Source of the DNA: Ruminococcus sp. AF46-10NS
GTDB lineage: Bacteria > Bacillota > Clostridia > Lachnospirales > Lachnospiraceae
Direction of reading: 5' to 3'
Assembly (NCBI RefSeq): GCF_003474435.1
Contig: NZ_QRNF01000070.1
Location: forward strand, 1 to 8,451
Length of the DNA: 8,451 nucleotides
Shown here: positions 6,113-8,451 of the stretch, piece after piece
Position numbering within the stretch: position 1 is the first letter of the stretch
Layout: every line of letters starts with the position of its first letter
Translations under genes and position numbers: made by a program
Notes under the pieces: generated by a model
The model's database searches: none
Told to the model about the DNA's origin: nothing
Seen by the model: the letters and a program-made list of their open reading frames with translations, nothing else

Positions 6113-6229
6113 TTCATAAAAAAATATCGTACAGGGCTTTCTGATGTATAATGAGTTTGCTTCAAAACATTACAATCAAAAAAAATTCGTCTAAAGAGAA
6201 TAAGATATAAAAACAGAATATAAAGCGTA

Positions 6230-6274
6230 AGAGCATGTAGAATCTATCTATGTGCTCTATTTTTTATATTTTTT
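6230..6274 (+). terminator. Intrinsic terminator in the 6.2 kb intergenic region
   Basis: Arms AGAGCATGTAG (6230-6240) and CTATGTGCTCT (6248-6258) pair over 11 bases with two G-U pairs and a 7-base loop, followed by ATTTTTTATATTTTTT. No gene precedes it closely, so it ends either transporter read-through or a small RNA. Confidence 0.8.
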
Positions 6275-6308
6275 CAAGAAAAGGGACTAACAGTCCGGCA
6301 GAAAGGAA

Positions 6309-6413
6309 ATGGAAGCGATATTGCTTGGGTATAAAAGATGGACTGAGCCTAAAAAGTACGGTAAAATCAGTATTAGAAATGAAGCTCTGAAATCGGGAGC
6401 TGATGGAGGATAA
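6309..6413 (+). CDS. Short ORF of 34 aa before the acetyltransferase (doubtful)
   Basis: ATG 6309 directly follows AGAAAGGAA. The frame (MEAILLGYKRWTEPKKYG, then KISIRNEALKSGADGG) ends 5 bases before the acetyltransferase ATG, and its last codons contain that gene's GGAGG. The spacing would allow translational coupling, so it may be a leader peptide or the residue of a lost gene. The ribosome-site spacing is too short to be confident, and I recognise no family. Confidence 0.3.
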   Translation: MEAILLGYKRWTEPKKYGKISIRNEALKSGADGG

Positions 6414-6418
6414 TCGTT

Positions 6419-6844
6419 ATGATCAGAAAGATGCAGAATACAGATATTAATAGAGTTGCTGACATATGGTTAAAGACCAATTTAAAAGCACATGATTTTA
6501 TTCCTGAGCAATATTGGACAAGTAATTATGAATTAGTGAAAGAAATGATGTCACAAGCGGAAGTCTATGTGTATGAAGATAATAAAATGATTCAGGGATT
6601 TGTAGGACTAAGTAACGAATACATTGAAGGGATTTTTGTTTCTGATGAAATGCAGTCATGTGGTATAGGTAAACTTTTATTAGACTATATCAAGAATAAA
6701 AAAATTAGGTTACGATTAAACGTATACCAGAAGAATGCCAGAGCTCTCTCTTTTTACCAAAGAGAAGGGTTCGATATTCAATGTGAAGGTTTAGATGAAG
6801 CTACTGGTGAAAAAGAATACACAATGTTGTGGCAACAGAAATAG
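6419..6844 (+). CDS. GNAT family N-acetyltransferase
   Basis: This 141-residue protein has the GNAT fold and a normal length for a single-domain member of the YjaB-like group. IEGIFVSDEMQSCGIGKLLLDYI (about 69-91) is motif A; Q79-x2-G-x-G84 is the pyrophosphate-binding loop for acetyl-CoA. LRLNVYQKNARALSFYQREGF (about 98-118) is motif B with the usual N-x3-A-x-x-F-Y and GF. It transfers an acetyl group from acetyl-CoA to an amine; the acceptor cannot be told. GGAGG (6406-6410) lies 8 bases before ATG 6419. The stop overlaps the extended frame of the dehydrogenase remnant. Confidence 0.85.
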   Translation: MIRKMQNTDINRVADIWLKTNLKAHDFIPEQYWTSNYELVKEMMSQAEVYVYEDNKMIQGFVGLSNEYIEGIFVSDEMQSCGIGKLLLDYIKNKKIRLRLNVYQKNARALSFYQREGFDIQCEGLDEATGEKEYTMLWQQK

Positions 6845-7302
6845 AAAGCGGATTTTTGGGGAGAATTTTATATGGAGTTACAGCACCATTTTATCTGGCA
6901 AAACCATTTCAGCTATATTTTTCTGAAGGAGCTGCCATTGTCAATATTTCATCTTCCCGTGACCGCATGAGTCAGCCGCAAACAGAAAGTTACACCGCAG
7001 CAAAAGGTGGGATTTCAGCATTAACGCATGCGTTGGCAGTCAGTCTTGCAGGAAGAGTACGAGTCAATTCAATCTCTCCGGGATGGATAGATACTGACTT
7101 TATCGAATATACAGGAGCAGATGCAGTGCAGCAGCCGGTTCATCGTGTCGGAAATCCTATGGATATTGCCAATATGGTACTGTTTCTTTGCTCTGAAAAA
7201 GCAGGCTTTATCACAGGTGAAAACATCTGTATTGATGGTGGCATGACAAAACAAATGATTTATCATGGTGATTATGGTTGGAGATTTGACATGAAGATTT
7301 AA
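6829..7302 (+). pseudogene. Short-chain dehydrogenase/reductase lacking its N-terminal half
   Basis: The frame contains the catalytic and substrate half of a classical SDR: the serine strand AIVNISSSRDR (36-46), Y55-x3-K59 in ESYTAAKGG, then RVNSISPGWIDTD (78-90) and the C-terminal GFITGENICIDGGMT (126-140). Homology seems to begin at GVTAPFYLAK (about 6874). Everything before, including the TGxxxGxG NAD(P)-binding motif and the NAG motif (about 90-100 residues of a normal 245-250), is gone. The first 15 residues come from sequence overlapping the acetyltransferase end, starting at a GTG with no ribosome site. A fragment without a cofactor site should be inactive, so I call it a 5'-deleted remnant joined to the acetyltransferase gene. 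Confidence 0.8.
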
Positions 7303-7388
7303 AAAGCAGAATATGAAGATATATAATGCAATATCAGAAATAAAATTACGGAAATAGGTATATAAAACATAAAAATTGGAAATATCTG

Positions 7389-7439
7389 CTGGAGAAATCT
7401 AAGCCAATCTCCAGTGTAGTCAAAGATAAAATCTGGAGA
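7389..7439 (+). repeat. Three-copy alternating hairpin arms
   Basis: CTGGAGA (7389-7395), TCTCCAG (7408-7414) and CTGGAGA again (7433-7439). The middle copy can pair with either outer copy, giving two mutually exclusive stems. No U-tract follows either stem. Confidence 0.45.
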
Positions 7440-7446
7440 ATTAGAC

Positions 7447-7475
7447 TTTTCATGAAAGATAAAAATCGTTATAAT
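7447..7475 (+). promoter_or_regulatory. Sigma-A type promoter for the DUF4869 module
   Basis: TTTTCA (7447-7452), a 17-base spacer, TATAAT (7470-7475). The transcript would begin near 7482, leaving a 5' leader of about 163 bases before the ATG at 7645. Confidence 0.5.
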
Positions 7476-7644
7476 TAGAATATGTGTAAGGGACAGAATT
7501 GGCTTGAATATACATCAATAATGGTGCGTAAACAGTTATATATTAACTAAAGGATAAAACGCGCAGATTTCAAAAGTGAGTAAAATCAATTATAGAGATG
7601 GATATTGATAAACAATATATTAAGAACAGAGAGGTCGTGATAGG

Positions 7645-8109
7645 ATGTTAAAAATATGGTACTATGCCAATATCGAATACATGAAAGATGCACCTTCGTA
7701 TTTTGATAATGTATATGAAGATGAATGGATTGAAGATAGTTTTGTAAAAGAAATGATTCAGGATGTGGATCATTGCACAGTTATCAGTTCACATGTTATT
7801 GACAGTCCTATACTGGGAGCCATAACGCCACGCGAATTGTCTGGTGGTGTGAAAGTTTTGATTCTTATGTTGAAGGATGATTCTTTTATTTACAACATGT
7901 CTAATTGTGGAGATAACTGCGCAAAATGGATTTTAAAGATTGCAGAGAAAAAGGACCTGACAGTATATTTGCAACATATAATGCGGTTTGAAGGTGAATT
8001 TAAAATTCAAATTATGAATACAGGGAAGATCGTATGCAATCCGGCAGAATATGTAGAAGGATTATTGGAAGCAGAGGAGATGGAAGATGAAAGGAAGCTA
8101 CTGGTTTAA
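7645..8109 (+). CDS. DUF4869 domain protein
   Basis: I recognise this 154-residue protein as a DUF4869 member from its conserved blocks: YFDNVYEDEW (19-28), HVIDSPILGAITPRELSGG (50-68), VKVLILM (69-75) and NCGDNCAKWILKIAEKKD (87-104). It has no membrane segment or known catalytic motif. The cysteines of CGDNC (88 and 92) are noticeable. The family is common in Lachnospiraceae, and its function is undescribed as far as I know. The C-terminal tail (140-154) is very acidic. GAGAGGT (7629-7635) sits 9 bases before ATG 7645. The last 23 bases overlap the start of the following P-loop ATPase gene, which indicates translational coupling and a joint role. Confidence 0.8.
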   Translation: MLKIWYYANIEYMKDAPSYFDNVYEDEWIEDSFVKEMIQDVDHCTVISSHVIDSPILGAITPRELSGGVKVLILMLKDDSFIYNMSNCGDNCAKWILKIAEKKDLTVYLQHIMRFEGEFKIQIMNTGKIVCNPAEYVEGLLEAEEMEDERKLLV

Positions 8110-8451
8110 GGCTAAGAGTAAAAAAGTATTATTTGAGTTTTCCATTAGAAGAAATATCACCGTTATAAAAGGTGACAGTGCAACAGGAAAGACTACTCTT
8201 TTACGTATTTTATATGAATACTTGAGAATTGGAAGGCAGTCAGGATATGCTGTTTCTACAAATGCATCATATTATGTATATATTCGAGATGAAGTGGGAC
8301 GTGATTGGAAGGATGCATTATATCCGTTAAAAAATACAGTTATTTTTATTGAAGAAAATAATGAATTTGTATTTACAAAGGAATTTGCCAGTTATGTAAA
8401 AGAATCTGGAAATTATTTTGTTTTTGTAACTCGTGCACCATTGAAGATGCT
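8087..8451 (+). CDS. P-loop ATPase partner of DUF4869 protein, 5' part only
   Basis: ATG 8087 lies within the end of the DUF4869 gene, with GAGGAG (8074-8079) 7 bases upstream. The 121 residues in the window have an N-terminal strand region, a textbook Walker A GDSATGKTT (29-37), and a Walker B-like strand TVIFIEEN (84-91) with acidic E89-E90. Another strand, YFVFVTR (110-116), resembles a sensor-like strand. This arrangement (a short P-loop core without an ABC signature so far) suggests an AAA/ABC-like NTPase whose rest lies beyond the window. It was probably missed as a complete gene because it has no stop here. The function is unknown; the ATPase may work with or be controlled by the DUF4869 protein. 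Confidence 0.8.
   Translation, partial: MKGSYWFKAKSKKVLFEFSIRRNITVIKGDSATGKTTLLRILYEYLRIGRQSGYAVSTNASYYVYIRDEVGRDWKDALYPLKNTVIFIEENNEFVFTKEFASYVKESGNYFVFVTRAPLKM

Larger units (their letters stand above)
5959..6308. other. Intergenic region, no gene seen, with two hairpins
   Basis: There is no supported coding frame in these 350 bases. They hold a hairpin shortly after the transporter, the second copy of the 18-bp direct repeat, a consensus TATAAT at 6147-6152 and a strong terminator at 6230-6274. The stretch from about 6158 to 6268 could be a short non-coding transcript, because a -10 and a terminator bracket a region with no gene. Confidence 0.5.
7303..7644. other. Intergenic region and leader upstream of the DUF4869 module
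   Basis: No gene is seen in these 342 AT-rich bases. They hold a set of three mutually complementary 7-mers (7389-7439), a good promoter (7447-7475) and about 165 bases of putative untranslated leader with only a very short ATG frame (MVRKQLYIN). Confidence 0.6.

Noticed and set aside
6151..6210. 19-aa ORF overlapping the TATAAT at 6147
   Set aside because: Its ATG is part of the -10 box and it has no ribosome site.
1..8451. CRISPR array, tRNA or rRNA genes
   Set aside because: No regularly spaced repeats and no cloverleaf or rRNA-like sequence were seen on reading through.

Overview
The window looks like chromosomal accessory DNA from a gut Clostridia, most likely Lachnospiraceae (Blautia/Roseburia/Dorea type). 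This is inferred from the AT-rich composition, strong AGGAGG-type ribosome sites, and the protein families present: tandem-type YccF, AIM24, a DUF4869 protein, and a tyrosine recombinase and an IS4-like transposase that resemble copies I associate with that family. No rRNA, tRNA or CRISPR array was seen.

Left part (1-2775) is orderly. It starts with the C-terminal end of a YccF membrane protein (+). Next comes an AIM24-family protein on the minus strand. Divergent from it are a 42-aa charged ORF and a 71-aa membrane protein in one small operon. A Xre-type regulator with a cysteine cluster (-) is divergent from a 61-aa acidic protein (+). Most of these units are bounded by clear hairpin terminators, and two intergenic inverted repeats look like operators.

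The middle (2776-4780) is a graveyard of mobile DNA. It holds a 600-base non-coding or eroded stretch with strong hairpins and a 51-aa cysteine-containing ORF. That ORF runs directly into the catalytic C-terminal half of a tyrosine recombinase that has lost its N-terminus. After it comes an IS4-superfamily transposase (-) broken by a truncation and an internal frameshifting deletion.

An intact 12-TM-like SLC13/ArsB-type ion transporter gene (4810-5958) begins about 30 bases from the transposase stump. An 18-bp imperfect direct repeat (17/18) flanks the transposase remnant plus transporter. Then comes a 350-base intergenic stretch with two hairpins, an intact GNAT acetyltransferase and, immediately after it, a short-chain dehydrogenase that has lost its cofactor-binding N-terminus.

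The right edge (7303-8451) carries the most interesting unit: a promoter and alternative-hairpin leader followed by a DUF4869 protein overlapping a P-loop ATPase that runs off the window. This looks like a two-gene, translationally coupled module of unknown function.
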